Shown here: positions 44,368-53,063 of the stretch, piece by piece | Layout: each line of letters opens with the position of its first letter | Numbering within the stretch: position 1 is the first letter of the stretch | Assembly: GCA_022842065.1 (NCBI GenBank) | Contig: JALHQH010000007.1 | Span: forward strand, 180,125 to 244,124 | Direction of reading: 5' to 3' | Source of the DNA: Caldilineaceae bacterium | Lineage (GTDB): Bacteria; Chloroflexota; Anaerolineae; Caldilineales; Caldilineaceae | DNA length: 64,000 bases | Made by a program: the position numbers and the translations under genes | The notes under the pieces: generated by a model | What the model saw: the letters and a program-made list of their open reading frames with translations, nothing else | Told to the model about the DNA's origin: nothing | Databases searched by the model: none

Positions 44368-45771
44368 TTATTGCTGCAAATCAAATTCTGCAACCACCTC
44401 GCCGGCCTGCACGCTGTATGTGCCGGCCGGTAAGTCGGCAGTGTCGAGCGGTACCACCTCTTCAAACGGTGTGAGCATTTGCGCACAACGCATGTTCGCT
44501 TTGCGCGCCACGGTCAGGCTGACGTAGAACGTATTGCCTTCGACGCTAACTTCGGTCGCCTCCACAAACGCACAGGCATCGGGCAACTGACCACGCACCA
44601 CCACCTGCACCTGTACAGGGAAGGATTCCTGAATGCGTACCTCAACCGCTTCGACATACGCTTCACCGGTGTCGCTTTCTGCTGCGTCACTGCTGGGGAT
44701 TTCAGTTCCCATCTCTATACCTTCAGTAAAAAGATGCTGGGCAAAGTCAAGGATCAACGCCTGGTCCGCCTCGGTAGCCGTTTGTGCACCAGCACCGGAG
44801 AAGAGCAGGTACACGGTCATGCTGTCAGCCGTGGCCAGATCGCGCTGCCCATATTCAAATGGCGCAAAGGTATCGACCCATAGGTAAAGCGTCGTCAACT
44901 GCTCGGCAGACAGGCGGAAGTGCCCCAGATCCTCGGGCGTCGCGCCGCGGCAGGATCCCGCCCATACTTCGCCGGTCACATAGACGGTCAGATCGTCACA
45001 GAAGCCGGCAAAGCCACCCTCGCGATGCCAGGCAAAGGCTAAACCCCAACTGGCACCACTGCGTCCTCCTTGTGCCTCCAATTGTACCAGCCGTGCCCAC
45101 TCGGCGATCATGCGCTGTTGGGCCGGGGTGGCTGCCGTGTTGCCGGCACCGTTGAAAATCACCGCACCAGCTGGGGTGTCTGCCTCGAACGGCGCAAAGG
45201 TCGCAGCAAACTCGGCCAGATCTACAATGCGGCTCTCCATCCCAAACGGTACAATCAGTAGTTGGGCATAGCAGCGACCAATCGCAACACCATCCGCGCT
45301 GATCAGCGCGGTGTTACAGCCACTGTCGTCGGTACCGGTCCACTCGATGATCGTCGCGCCGATCTGGGGTGCGGGCGCTTCCGCTAAGCGCACTAGCGAA
45401 CCATCTTCGTTGGTGTGGTAGACATACGCTTCCCCGTTGGCGGTTAACGTAATGCGATAGCCCGGCGTTTCCGCCGCGGCACAGAGTTCGACCGGGTTCG
45501 GCACGCCCAAGCACTGGTCGCCCCAGGTCACCGTTTCAACGGATGTAATCTCTACCGCATCCAAATCAAGTTGTAACTGCATCGCCAACACTTGCCGTTG
45601 ATTGAGCGCGGCTGGGTTGTCGGTTTCCGCTGTGGGCGCACCTGCGTGCGGCGGTATCTCGCCTGGAACGGTCGCGCCCGGTATGGTGGTCACACACCCA
45701 GCTAGGAGGGTGACCAGCAAGAGCAGTGAAATTAGTTGGTAAAAGGTTGGTTGATCATGGTTTGTCTGCAT
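44368..45771 (-). CDS. Lipoprotein with repeated Cys-pair domains
   Basis: 467 aa with lipobox LLAGC. The start at 45771 follows an AAGGAA site. The first part has WGDQCLGVPNPVELCA, a segment of unknown-function lipoproteins. The middle has a unit with CDDLTVYVTGEVWAGSC, and it closes with a beta domain containing GQLPDACAFVEATEVSVEGN and RCAQMLTPFEEVVPLD. The middle unit resembles the repeats of the neighbouring gene 45873-47537. The two likely arose by duplication. Function unknown; probably surface exposed. Confidence 0.65.
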   Translation of the reverse strand: MQTNHDQPTFYQLISLLLLVTLLAGCVTTIPGATVPGEIPPHAGAPTAETDNPAALNQRQVLAMQLQLDLDAVEITSVETVTWGDQCLGVPNPVELCAAAETPGYRITLTANGEAYVYHTNEDGSLVRLAEAPAPQIGATIIEWTGTDDSGCNTALISADGVAIGRCYAQLLIVPFGMESRIVDLAEFAATFAPFEADTPAGAVIFNGAGNTAATPAQQRMIAEWARLVQLEAQGGRSGASWGLAFAWHREGGFAGFCDDLTVYVTGEVWAGSCRGATPEDLGHFRLSAEQLTTLYLWVDTFAPFEYGQRDLATADSMTVYLLFSGAGAQTATEADQALILDFAQHLFTEGIEMGTEIPSSDAAESDTGEAYVEAVEVRIQESFPVQVQVVVRGQLPDACAFVEATEVSVEGNTFYVSLTVARKANMRCAQMLTPFEEVVPLDTADLPAGTYSVQAGEVVAEFDLQQ

Positions 45772-45794
45772 CGTTGATTTCCTTGTTGACAGCT

Positions 45795-45870
45795 GTTGAA
45801 TGAATTCAGCAGCTGGTATGCGAAACGTGTTTAAACACGTTTTTTGTCTCTGGGATTGCATTCATTCAAC
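45795..45870. terminator. Nested inverted repeat between the two lipoprotein genes
   Basis: Outer arms GTTGAATGAAT (45795-45805) and ATTCATTCAAC (45860-45870). The inner palindrome AAACGTGTTTAAACACGTTT (45823-45842) is followed by T residues. Confidence 0.65.
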
Positions 45871-45872
45871 CC

Positions 45873-47537
45873 TTAGCGCACAAAGCGTAACGTGTTAATC
45901 ATCTGTTCAACCAGCGCCCGATTTGCCTGATCGGCAGCGGCATCGCCATTGCTGACGACTTGCGCCGGCTCAACGACCAACTCGTAAACGATGTCGGCAC
46001 GGATCGCAGTGATTTGGGTGTTGATCCCGACTGGGCCGACGGCGACATCATCGACGCGGACCGCTGGTGCGTCGGCTAAATGGGTTTTCGCAATCGTGCG
46101 CCCTTCCAGAAAGGAAGGTAGATAGGATAACTGTTGCCCATTTGCCAATAACGCCACCGGCTCATAAAGTGAATACTGTTTGTCGGCAACATGCGCCAGC
46201 ATTGAAAGCGTATAGCTCTGTGCCTGTGGCACCCGCTCATTCAGGGCGGCGGTTGGTGTTAATACAATCGGACCCGAGAAGGGCGAATTTCCATCCCCTT
46301 CCTCTACGCTGACCGTGTAGAGCGTCGGCGGATAGTAGATGACAAAACCACTATCTGCGGTAAAGCCCTGCCAGGCGGTCAGCTCGAAATCGTCGCCCGC
46401 TCTCCCTTCATTCGCTGTCAAACGGTCATAGAGGGCGGCGGCCCACGTATCAATTGCGCTGCTTTCTGCTTCGGTGACAGCTGTAGTCCCACTCCCGGCG
46501 AGATAGTTGTTTTCGACATAGTGGGCTGCTCGTTCATAGAGCCAGCCATCAAATTGCTGCAATTCGGCGGCAGTCAATGGCCCACCAGTTGTTTGTACGG
46601 TGACCCCGCCCTCACAAGGGACGATTTCGGCATAGGCATAGCCAAAGCTAAGCACGGTGAGGTGCTTGCACAGTTCGCCAATCCCAGCCGAGCTAGGCAG
46701 GAACCAACTCATGGCGGTGGCACCCGCTGCACTGGCGCGCCCACTGTTGACTTCGTTGTAGACCAACGCTGCCCATGCCCTAAGTGCTCGCTGTTCAACC
46801 GGTGTGATGGCGGCGCTGCCACGACCAGTAAAGTAACCCTCATCCCCTTCGACCGGGGCCAACGCGGTTAACCAGTAATCAAGCTGGGCTAGCTGCGGGT
46901 CATTGAGCCAGCCCCCCACAAACGTTACGGTAGCCGTGATTGGTAGGCCATCACAAGGCAGGGGGGTAGCGTAAACCAAACCATAGCTCAGCACTGCGAG
47001 CTGCTTACACAGCGTCGGTTGTTCGGGATCTACGCCAAGCGCCCAGCTCATCACGATTGGGGTAGGGGTGCTGACGCCACCACTAGCTACTTCACCATAG
47101 GCAACCTGTGCCCATGCACTGATCGCACGTTGCCAAGCGGGGTTGCCACTCGTTCCAAAGCCATTAAAGGTCACGGTTCCGGTTGGCGTTTCAGACGTAA
47201 AGGGTGCCAAGCGCCGTTGTAGTTCATCTAGCTCAGCTTGACGGGATTCGCTCAAGGTGGTGTGCTGCTCTGCCTGACCACACAGGCCAAATTGGGCCTG
47301 GCCCACCGCGTCAATGTGCAGTTCAACACAGGGGTTACTCCCGTCTAGTGGCTCACCTTGCCAAGTGACAATGGTCGCGGCTTGAGTCATGGCTGCTACA
47401 CTTTCGCTTGGCATCGTCCCATTGGGGACAGTGCCGTTGTCGACTGGCTGAATCGGCACACAGGCGGTCAGAACCAGTGCGCTCAAAGTAAAACCGGTAA
47501 TGATGGTCTGTTGTAAGAAATGACATAACTTTTGCAT
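45873..47537 (-). CDS. Lipoprotein with three internal repeats
   Basis: 554 aa with signal peptide and lipobox LTAC. Three units of about 110 residues share a pattern: C-K-x-L-x-VLSYGLVYA, then PC-x-G, then a gap, then a variable LxxLDxWL, then RGSAAITPVEQRALRAWAAL and YNEVxSGR. A C-terminal domain (about 400-554) has strands and the phrase DSGFVIYYPPTLYTVSVEEG. No known family. It is a partner of the paralogue downstream (44368-45771). Confidence 0.65.
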   Translation of the reverse strand: MQKLCHFLQQTIITGFTLSALVLTACVPIQPVDNGTVPNGTMPSESVAAMTQAATIVTWQGEPLDGSNPCVELHIDAVGQAQFGLCGQAEQHTTLSESRQAELDELQRRLAPFTSETPTGTVTFNGFGTSGNPAWQRAISAWAQVAYGEVASGGVSTPTPIVMSWALGVDPEQPTLCKQLAVLSYGLVYATPLPCDGLPITATVTFVGGWLNDPQLAQLDYWLTALAPVEGDEGYFTGRGSAAITPVEQRALRAWAALVYNEVNSGRASAAGATAMSWFLPSSAGIGELCKHLTVLSFGYAYAEIVPCEGGVTVQTTGGPLTAAELQQFDGWLYERAAHYVENNYLAGSGTTAVTEAESSAIDTWAAALYDRLTANEGRAGDDFELTAWQGFTADSGFVIYYPPTLYTVSVEEGDGNSPFSGPIVLTPTAALNERVPQAQSYTLSMLAHVADKQYSLYEPVALLANGQQLSYLPSFLEGRTIAKTHLADAPAVRVDDVAVGPVGINTQITAIRADIVYELVVEPAQVVSNGDAAADQANRALVEQMINTLRFVR

Positions 47538-47554
47538 ACTTAGTTTTCTTTTCT

Positions 47555-47593
47555 AGAGACGACTGCCCCTATTAAGTCAGCGTGGTCGTCTCT
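47555..47593. terminator. Short hairpin upstream of the lipoprotein gene
   Basis: Arms AGAGACGAC and GTCGTCTCT (47555-47563 and 47585-47593). Confidence 0.5.
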
Positions 47594-47677
47594 CTCGTGT
47601 GATACTAAACGTTGTTTGTCCGGACCATCTTCAGACGAACAGCCATCGCCAAATGTTTCTGCTAATCTTCCCCAAAA

Positions 47678-47711
47678 ATAATCCCAGGATTACGCCCGAT
47701 CCTGGGATTAT
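47678..47711. terminator. 13-bp hairpin
   Basis: Exact arms ATAATCCCAGGAT and ATCCTGGGATTAT around TACGCCCG, beyond the stop of the leftward LysM gene. Confidence 0.65.
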
Positions 47712-47730
47712 CTGCTGATGCACGTCATTA

Positions 47731-47786
47731 CTACCGATCTACCGATTTACTGATTTACCCATTTACCGCTTTCCCACCCTACCGCA
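47731..47786. repeat. Octamer repeats at the end of the LysM gene
   Basis: Seven 8-base units of CTACCGAT type (CTACCGAT x2, TTACTGAT, TTACCCAT, TTACCGCT, TTCCCACC, CTACCGCA). The last overlaps the stop codon of the LysM gene. No inverted arm is seen. Confidence 0.65.
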
Positions 47787-49077
47787 CCGTCACCGTCAAA
47801 TTAAAATTAGCCAGACCGGTCCCCGGATTCAGCACTTCGATGATGTAATCACCGGTGGTCGGCAACACGCCGGCCCAGTTCTGAATGCTACTGCTGGCGG
47901 CCGCCACATTGGCGCTGCTCAGACCGATTACGGTGATGTAGGCACTTGGATTATCAGCAGCCAGGGTCACATTCATCTGTTGCCCCCCATTGGCGCGCAA
48001 CACATAACGGGCCGGCGCGAGGCCGGAAGTGCTGCCACTCACCGTGGCCGAGATCGCACCCGGCGCAAAATTGATGCGTTCGGGGGTCACCACTGGTGAC
48101 GTAGTCGGCGGCACTTCAACGTACAGCGTAAAGCCCGTGCTGCTGTATTCGAGCGTCACAATCTCGATCAGGTAATCTTGTGTCTGGGGCAACACGCCAG
48201 TCCAATTGTTGCCGCCATCCCCCAAACCTTTGAGCGTCTGGCCACCACTCACCCCGACCACGGAAAAGCTCGTGGTGGGCTGGGCTGATGTGAGTTGCAC
48301 CTTTAGCGTTTGGCCGGCCTGGGCCTTCACCAAGTATTTGCGGTGGACAGGGTCGGTCACCGTGCCGTTGATCGTCGCCGAGATGGTGCCCGGCGCAAAG
48401 GTAATGCGCTCTGTTGTTTCCGACCCAGGGACGGGTGTTGGCGTGGGATAACCCAAACGATTCGGAATCAACAAGCGCTGCCCCACATAGATCCGATCAC
48501 TGGTCAGCCCATTGGTAGCCCGAATCGCCGCCACCGAGACATTGTAACGGCGACCGATGCTGCTCAATGTGTCACCCCGTTGCACCGTGTGGTAGATCAG
48601 TGGTTGATTCGGGTCACTGGCGACGGAAATGGTCAGCCGCTGCCCTACGTAGATCGTCGCGGAGGTCAGATTATTGACCTGCATCAACGCCGCCACTGTC
48701 GTATCAAAGCGTCGCGCAATCGCACTCAAGGTGTCACCACGCTGCACCACATAGGTGGTTGGGTAAACAGGACCGGGGTCACTGCTGCCCGGAATTGCGA
48801 GGCGCTGCCCGACATAGATCGTCGTCGAGTTTAGGCGGTTGTAGCTCATCAACGTCTGCACGCTAATATTATAGCGGCGGGCGATGGCGCTGAGCGTGTC
48901 ACCGCGCTGCACGACGTAGACGGTGTCTGCGTAGGCGTTAACTAGCGCAGGCGCATGGTTGGTTGTCGCGGCGTGGACACTCGTCAAGCCGCTGTTGCTC
49001 ATCAGACCTAAGCTGAGGGCAGTCGTCAAGGTGAGGACGCGTCCGCTCTGTTGCATAAATTTTCGGATGTTCATCAT
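47779..49077 (-). CDS. Exported protein with three LysM domains
   Basis: 432 aa with a signal peptide ending near VHAA. Three LysM repeats (about residues 50-205), each of the form VQRGDTLSAIARRY ... IYVGQRLxIP, bind glycan backbones such as peptidoglycan. A Thr/Pro linker and two beta-sandwich repeats follow (ERITFAPGTISATINGTV and ERINFAPGAISATVSGS), which resemble bacterial pre-peptidase C-terminal domains. There is no catalytic domain, so it is a wall-binding scaffold or adhesin. The start at 49077 is an ATG pair after AAGGGG. Confidence 0.85.
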   Translation of the reverse strand: MMNIRKFMQQSGRVLTLTTALSLGLMSNSGLTSVHAATTNHAPALVNAYADTVYVVQRGDTLSAIARRYNISVQTLMSYNRLNSTTIYVGQRLAIPGSSDPGPVYPTTYVVQRGDTLSAIARRFDTTVAALMQVNNLTSATIYVGQRLTISVASDPNQPLIYHTVQRGDTLSSIGRRYNVSVAAIRATNGLTSDRIYVGQRLLIPNRLGYPTPTPVPGSETTERITFAPGTISATINGTVTDPVHRKYLVKAQAGQTLKVQLTSAQPTTSFSVVGVSGGQTLKGLGDGGNNWTGVLPQTQDYLIEIVTLEYSSTGFTLYVEVPPTTSPVVTPERINFAPGAISATVSGSTSGLAPARYVLRANGGQQMNVTLAADNPSAYITVIGLSSANVAAASSSIQNWAGVLPTTGDYIIEVLNPGTGLANFNLTVTVR

Positions 49078-49712
49078 GATTCCCCTTTTTTGTAAATTCA
49101 TCCACTTGCTTGAGGCGGCTGATGGCGAATTTACCCTTCACTGCTAAGACGTTGCCGTGGTTGCGGATGTTGCACCCAATTTTGACGAAGTTTGGGCTTG
49201 GTTGTCGGCACCTATCGCATTGAGCACACGCAGGACATCCCACGTAAAGCCAGTGCCAACCACACTAAAGATCAGCCCAAGCACAGCCAAAACCCAGGTG
49301 CTACCCTGGACGCCCGGTGCCAACACTGCCTGTTGTGGATGCGCTGGATTGTACAGTTGGACAAGTTATTACGCTGATAAGTTTTTCGTTGTGCGATACA
49401 CATTGTTTGCTCCCTTCATTGTCTATATTCGATGAGTAGCCTTACCGGCCTTACCAAGTAAAACCTTGTTGAATGGCACTATTTCATCATAGGCTGCGGT
49501 TGTATAACAGCAACCAACTGTTACAAGAAGCACTACAAGATTTGTTACAAAAGGAGGGTACTTGTGGCTCGATAAGTTGACAGGGAGCGTAATTGCTTGT
49601 ACGATAATCATAAAACAAAAGAAAATGTAAACGAATTTAATATAGCAGTGTTGTGGTTTAGGTAGCATACATCTGCCCGCGTATACTTGTTGCTCACTGA
49701 CCCTCAAAACTT
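49078..49712. other. Long mostly non-coding stretch
   Basis: About 630 bases. An ATG at 49404 (minus strand) has an excellent AAGGGAG site but opens a 42-codon frame with no features. A hydrophobic 60-codon frame at 49144-49326 is listed separately. An open frame at 49423-49668 (minus) has two hydrophobic stretches but no ribosome site. None is secure. Confidence 0.4.
49144..49326 (-). CDS. Possible small membrane protein
   Basis: 60 aa with one clear hydrophobic helix (WVLAVLGLIFSVVGTGF), then a Thr/Ser/Ala tail. It would need a TTG start and lacks a clear ribosome site. The strong site at 49405-49415 serves an ATG in another frame, so a frameshifted gene is possible. Confidence 0.25.
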   Translation of the reverse strand: MLAPGVQGSTWVLAVLGLIFSVVGTGFTWDVLRVLNAIGADNQAQTSSKLGATSATTATS

Positions 49713-51497
49713 ATGCATACCATTACCGAACACCTGGTAGAACAGCTGCGTACGCAAGGATTGCAGATCTTTCAATACCTTGTCGAACACTCGGCCGATG
49801 CCACGTTGATGACCAACGCCGATTTGCAGGTTGCCTATGCCAACTATGCCTGCAATCAGCTGCTTAGCCGCACTGTGATCGGTCAACCACTGCGTTCGCT
49901 CTGGTATCCAGATGATCTGGACATTTTTACGCACATTATCGAATCCGCCCAGGTTACCAGCACCTTCTCCACCGCGCGCGTCAACGGTTTCCTGCGCGTG
50001 GTTGACCAATTTCCGCAGCTTGAAATTGTTGGCCGCCTGGCCGCCGACTGGGATCGTGAACAAGGGCGACGCGCCGCCGAAAAATTTTTGCGCGCCAACC
50101 CGCCCGGCACGCTTGATGTGATCTGGGCCGCTTCCGGCGAGATGGCACTAGGGGCATTAGCAGCGGTCGAGGCTGCTAGCCGCCAAGCAGAAGTTAAGAT
50201 CTTTAGCAACGATGTCACCCCCGAATCGGCAAGCCTGGTCCGCGCCGGCCGGTTGCAGGCAGAGACCCACCACGGTTTTGCCGATTGGGGCTGGTATGGG
50301 GCAAAATTTGCGGTGATGCTGGCGTTGGGGCTACCGGTGCCGCCGATCTTTGATATTCGCCCACAGACAATGTATCAGGCCAATGCCGACCGTTTTTACC
50401 CCAACCCGGTGCTTGAACCAATTGACTGGCCAGCGCTCAAAGCGGGGCGTACCGTGCCGCCGCAGATCACGATTGGCTGGATCCCCTCATCCGCAAGCGG
50501 GGTTTACCAAACCGCCACGACCTATTTTGAGAATGCCGCGGCCCAAGCACGCGCCCACGGCATCAATGTCACAATCATGACGCGCCAGCCGGCCACGGTG
50601 ATTGACTTTGTGGGCATGGCCGCCATCATGGCGCGCTATATCGAAGAGCAAGTCGATGTGATCGTGCTGTCGACCGTTAAAGTTGAAGTGGTCCGCCAGG
50701 CCATTCGGCAAGCCACCGCCGCCGGGATTCCCGTCATCATTGTCAACCAGTTGGAACCGATTGAAGAGACTGCAATTGCTTGCTATATTGGCTTTGACAA
50801 TACGGTCGCCGGGGTAATCTCCGGTTATGCAGTGGTGGACTATCTGGGCGGGCCAGGCGTGTTGGGACATGGGCCGACCTTTACGGTCGCACCGCAGGTG
50901 GAGTTGGATTTAGCCTGGTGGCAGCAACTTTATCAAAGCTGCGATCTGCAAAGGTTGGCAGTCAAAGGGCGCGTTGCCATTATTGAAGGGGTCTCTGGCA
51001 GTTGGCAGGGCGAACATCGACTGGTGCACGACAATGGGGAACTGATTACGGTCGACACAGTCACCTTTCCGGTCCATAGCAAGGGTGGGCAATTCCTGGG
51101 GCTAGCTGCCGCCTTTCGGGATGCAACACCGCGCAAAAAAACGGAAGCTGCGCGCAAAGCCTATTCAGAAGGCTTAGAAGTATTGGTGGCAGAGCGGACC
51201 CGTGACTTGCAAGTCGCCTACCTGGAGTTACAGCAGGAGAATCTCGAACGGCGTAGAGCCGAACTCGAGAAAGAAGAGATTATCGGTATGCTACAGGAGA
51301 CACTAGCCCATGTCAAAAATCTCAGTGGGCTACTCCCGATCTGTGCCTCCTGCAAAAAGATTCGCGATGATGGCGGAGCCTGGCATCAACTTGAACTTTA
51401 CATCCGCAACCACTCCGAAGCCGATTTCAGCCACAGCATCTGCCCAGAGTGCCGCGTGGCCCTCTATGGGCCGCGTACCAATAGGCCGGCCCAGTAA
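49713..51497 (+). CDS. PAS protein with inserted, permuted sugar-binding domain
   Basis: 594 aa. Residues 1-77 are the first half of a PAS domain (HSADATLMTNADLQVAYANY). Residues 78-250 are the C-terminal lobe of a periplasmic-binding-protein type 1 fold (TARVNGFLRVVDQFP, AASGEMALGALAAVEAA). Residues 251-425 are its N-terminal lobe (ITIGWIPSSASGVYQTA to RVAIIE). From 426 on the PAS domain resumes (WQGEHRLVHDNGELITVDTV, AAAFRDATPRKKTE), then a coiled coil (475-535) and a zinc-ribbon-like end (LPICASCKKIRDD, ICPECRVAL). There is no kinase domain and no signal peptide, so it is likely cytoplasmic. Both junctions fall at an IIE codon triplet (75-77 and 423-425). Confidence 0.75.
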   Translation: MHTITEHLVEQLRTQGLQIFQYLVEHSADATLMTNADLQVAYANYACNQLLSRTVIGQPLRSLWYPDDLDIFTHIIESAQVTSTFSTARVNGFLRVVDQFPQLEIVGRLAADWDREQGRRAAEKFLRANPPGTLDVIWAASGEMALGALAAVEAASRQAEVKIFSNDVTPESASLVRAGRLQAETHHGFADWGWYGAKFAVMLALGLPVPPIFDIRPQTMYQANADRFYPNPVLEPIDWPALKAGRTVPPQITIGWIPSSASGVYQTATTYFENAAAQARAHGINVTIMTRQPATVIDFVGMAAIMARYIEEQVDVIVLSTVKVEVVRQAIRQATAAGIPVIIVNQLEPIEETAIACYIGFDNTVAGVISGYAVVDYLGGPGVLGHGPTFTVAPQVELDLAWWQQLYQSCDLQRLAVKGRVAIIEGVSGSWQGEHRLVHDNGELITVDTVTFPVHSKGGQFLGLAAAFRDATPRKKTEAARKAYSEGLEVLVAERTRDLQVAYLELQQENLERRRAELEKEEIIGMLQETLAHVKNLSGLLPICASCKKIRDDGGAWHQLELYIRNHSEADFSHSICPECRVALYGPRTNRPAQ

Positions 51498-51646
51498 GAC
51501 GTAAAACGTGATGCGTGATGCGTAAAACGTGATGCGTAAAACGTGATGCGTAAAACGTGATGCGTAAAACGTGATGCGTAAAACGTCGTGTATAATTGAA
51601 TCAGTTCAGCATTACGTTTCACGTTTTACACCTTACGTTTTACATT
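51498..51646. repeat. Heptamer repeat array with inverted arm (locus 4)
   Basis: Alternating 7-mers CGTAAAA and CGTGATG (about twelve), a short spacer with TATAAT at 51591, then inverted words (TTTCACG, TTTTACA, CTTACG, TTTTACA). It separates the PAS protein and the converging arsJ gene. Confidence 0.85.
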
Positions 51647-52948
51647 TCATTCACCAACCTGTGACCAATCCGCCACCACGGTCGCCGTCTGATCCGGCAA
51701 CTTGAACGAAATGAGCCAGGCCAGCCCCAAGCAGACGACGGCGCCCCACAGACAGCCAACCAGGCCAAAGGATTGGTACAACAGGCCAGAGGCAACCGTG
51801 CCCAGGAGCCGCCCACCGGCATTGGCCATGTAATAAAAGCCGACGTTGAGTGCCACTTTGTCGTTGTCGGTGTAGGCGAGGATCAGATAGCTGTGGACCG
51901 CCGAATTCACCGCAAAGATGACGCCGAAGATCCCCAGCCCAATCACAAGCAGCCAACTGGTCTGCCAGCCCGTGGGCAGCAGAAGGGCAATGAGTGTGGT
52001 CACGACAACCAGCGCCAGGATCCACTGCTGTGATGTGCGCCCAGTAGGCAACGTGTTACCGCCGCGGTTGAGCAAGGCTGGTGCCGCGCCCTGGACGAAA
52101 CCATAACCGATCACCCACAAGGCAAAAAAGATCCCCACCGCGGTAAAACTCCAGCCCAGTATACTCGCCATAAAGAGCGGTAACCCAACCACAAACCAGA
52201 CATCGCGCGCGCCAAAGAGAAAAAAACGTGCGGCCGACAGCACATTCAGCGCCGGGGTTTTGCTAAAGAGTTCTTTAAAGGGCACCTTCTGTTTGCTCTT
52301 GCCCATGTCGCGGCGCAAGAAAAGCACGCTGAGTGCCAAGACCACGACCAGGCCAACCACCATGATCCAGAGGCCACCGGCAAAACCATACGCGGTTAAG
52401 AGCGCGCCGCCCAGAAAGAAGCCAACCCCTTTGAGCGCGTTCTTACTACCGGTCAAAATCGCCACCCATTTGAAGAGGGTGCCTTCGGCATTAGGTGGCA
52501 CCACCAGTTTGATCGCGCTCTTGGAACTCATCTTGGTCAGATCTTTGGCAATGCCGGAGAGTGACTGCGAAGCCATCACATAGGCAACGGCGGCCCACTG
52601 TGGCCAACTCGCCGGCAGCAGCGCCAACATGATCAGCGCGGCGATTTGTAATCCCAAGCCACCAAAGAGGGTCAGCTTGAGCCCGACGCGCGAACCAATC
52701 CAGCCGCCAAAGAAGTTGGTCAGAATCCCAAAGAATTCATAGAGCACAAAGAGCAGCGCCACCTCCAGCGCGCGGTACCCCAGCCCGTGAAAGTAGAGCA
52801 ACACCAACATGCGTAACGCGCCATCGGTGAGCGTAAAGCCCCAATAGGCCGCGGTGACCAGGGCGTAACTTTTTAGGTCGACTTGTTTATGCGCGGGTAG
52901 TGGTGGGGCAACCGCTGCCCGCGCTTCACTGGTGACAAGATTTGCCAT
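51647..52948 (-). CDS. arsJ: 1-Arseno-3-phosphoglycerate exporter
   Basis: MFS exporter (433 aa, about 12 helices) that removes the unstable arsenate-triose ester made by the partner GAPDH. It is recognised by YALVTAAYWGFTLTDGALRM followed by LVLLYFHGLGY, by FEFFGILTNFFGGWIGSRVG-like sequence at helix 2, and by GIAKDLTKMSSKSAIK, together with the adjacent GAPDH gene, the diagnostic pair. It is the last gene of the leftward arsenic set. Confidence 0.92.
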   Translation of the reverse strand: MANLVTSEARAAVAPPLPAHKQVDLKSYALVTAAYWGFTLTDGALRMLVLLYFHGLGYRALEVALLFVLYEFFGILTNFFGGWIGSRVGLKLTLFGGLGLQIAALIMLALLPASWPQWAAVAYVMASQSLSGIAKDLTKMSSKSAIKLVVPPNAEGTLFKWVAILTGSKNALKGVGFFLGGALLTAYGFAGGLWIMVVGLVVVLALSVLFLRRDMGKSKQKVPFKELFSKTPALNVLSAARFFLFGARDVWFVVGLPLFMASILGWSFTAVGIFFALWVIGYGFVQGAAPALLNRGGNTLPTGRTSQQWILALVVVTTLIALLLPTGWQTSWLLVIGLGIFGVIFAVNSAVHSYLILAYTDNDKVALNVGFYYMANAGGRLLGTVASGLLYQSFGLVGCLWGAVVCLGLAWLISFKLPDQTATVVADWSQVGE

Positions 52949-53063
52949 ACGATCTGCTCCGCTAGATTGATAAAGGCCGAATCAAATAATTAATGGAAAA
53001 CAATTAATGGTTAATGCGTCTGCACCATCAGCGTCGCTGCGTGCTCAACCGATTACCAATCAC

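Noticed and set aside
49423..49668. Minus-strand frame with two hydrophobic stretches
   Set aside because: No ribosome site, AT-rich upstream region, no family resemblance; kept only as a possibility within the non-coding stretch.
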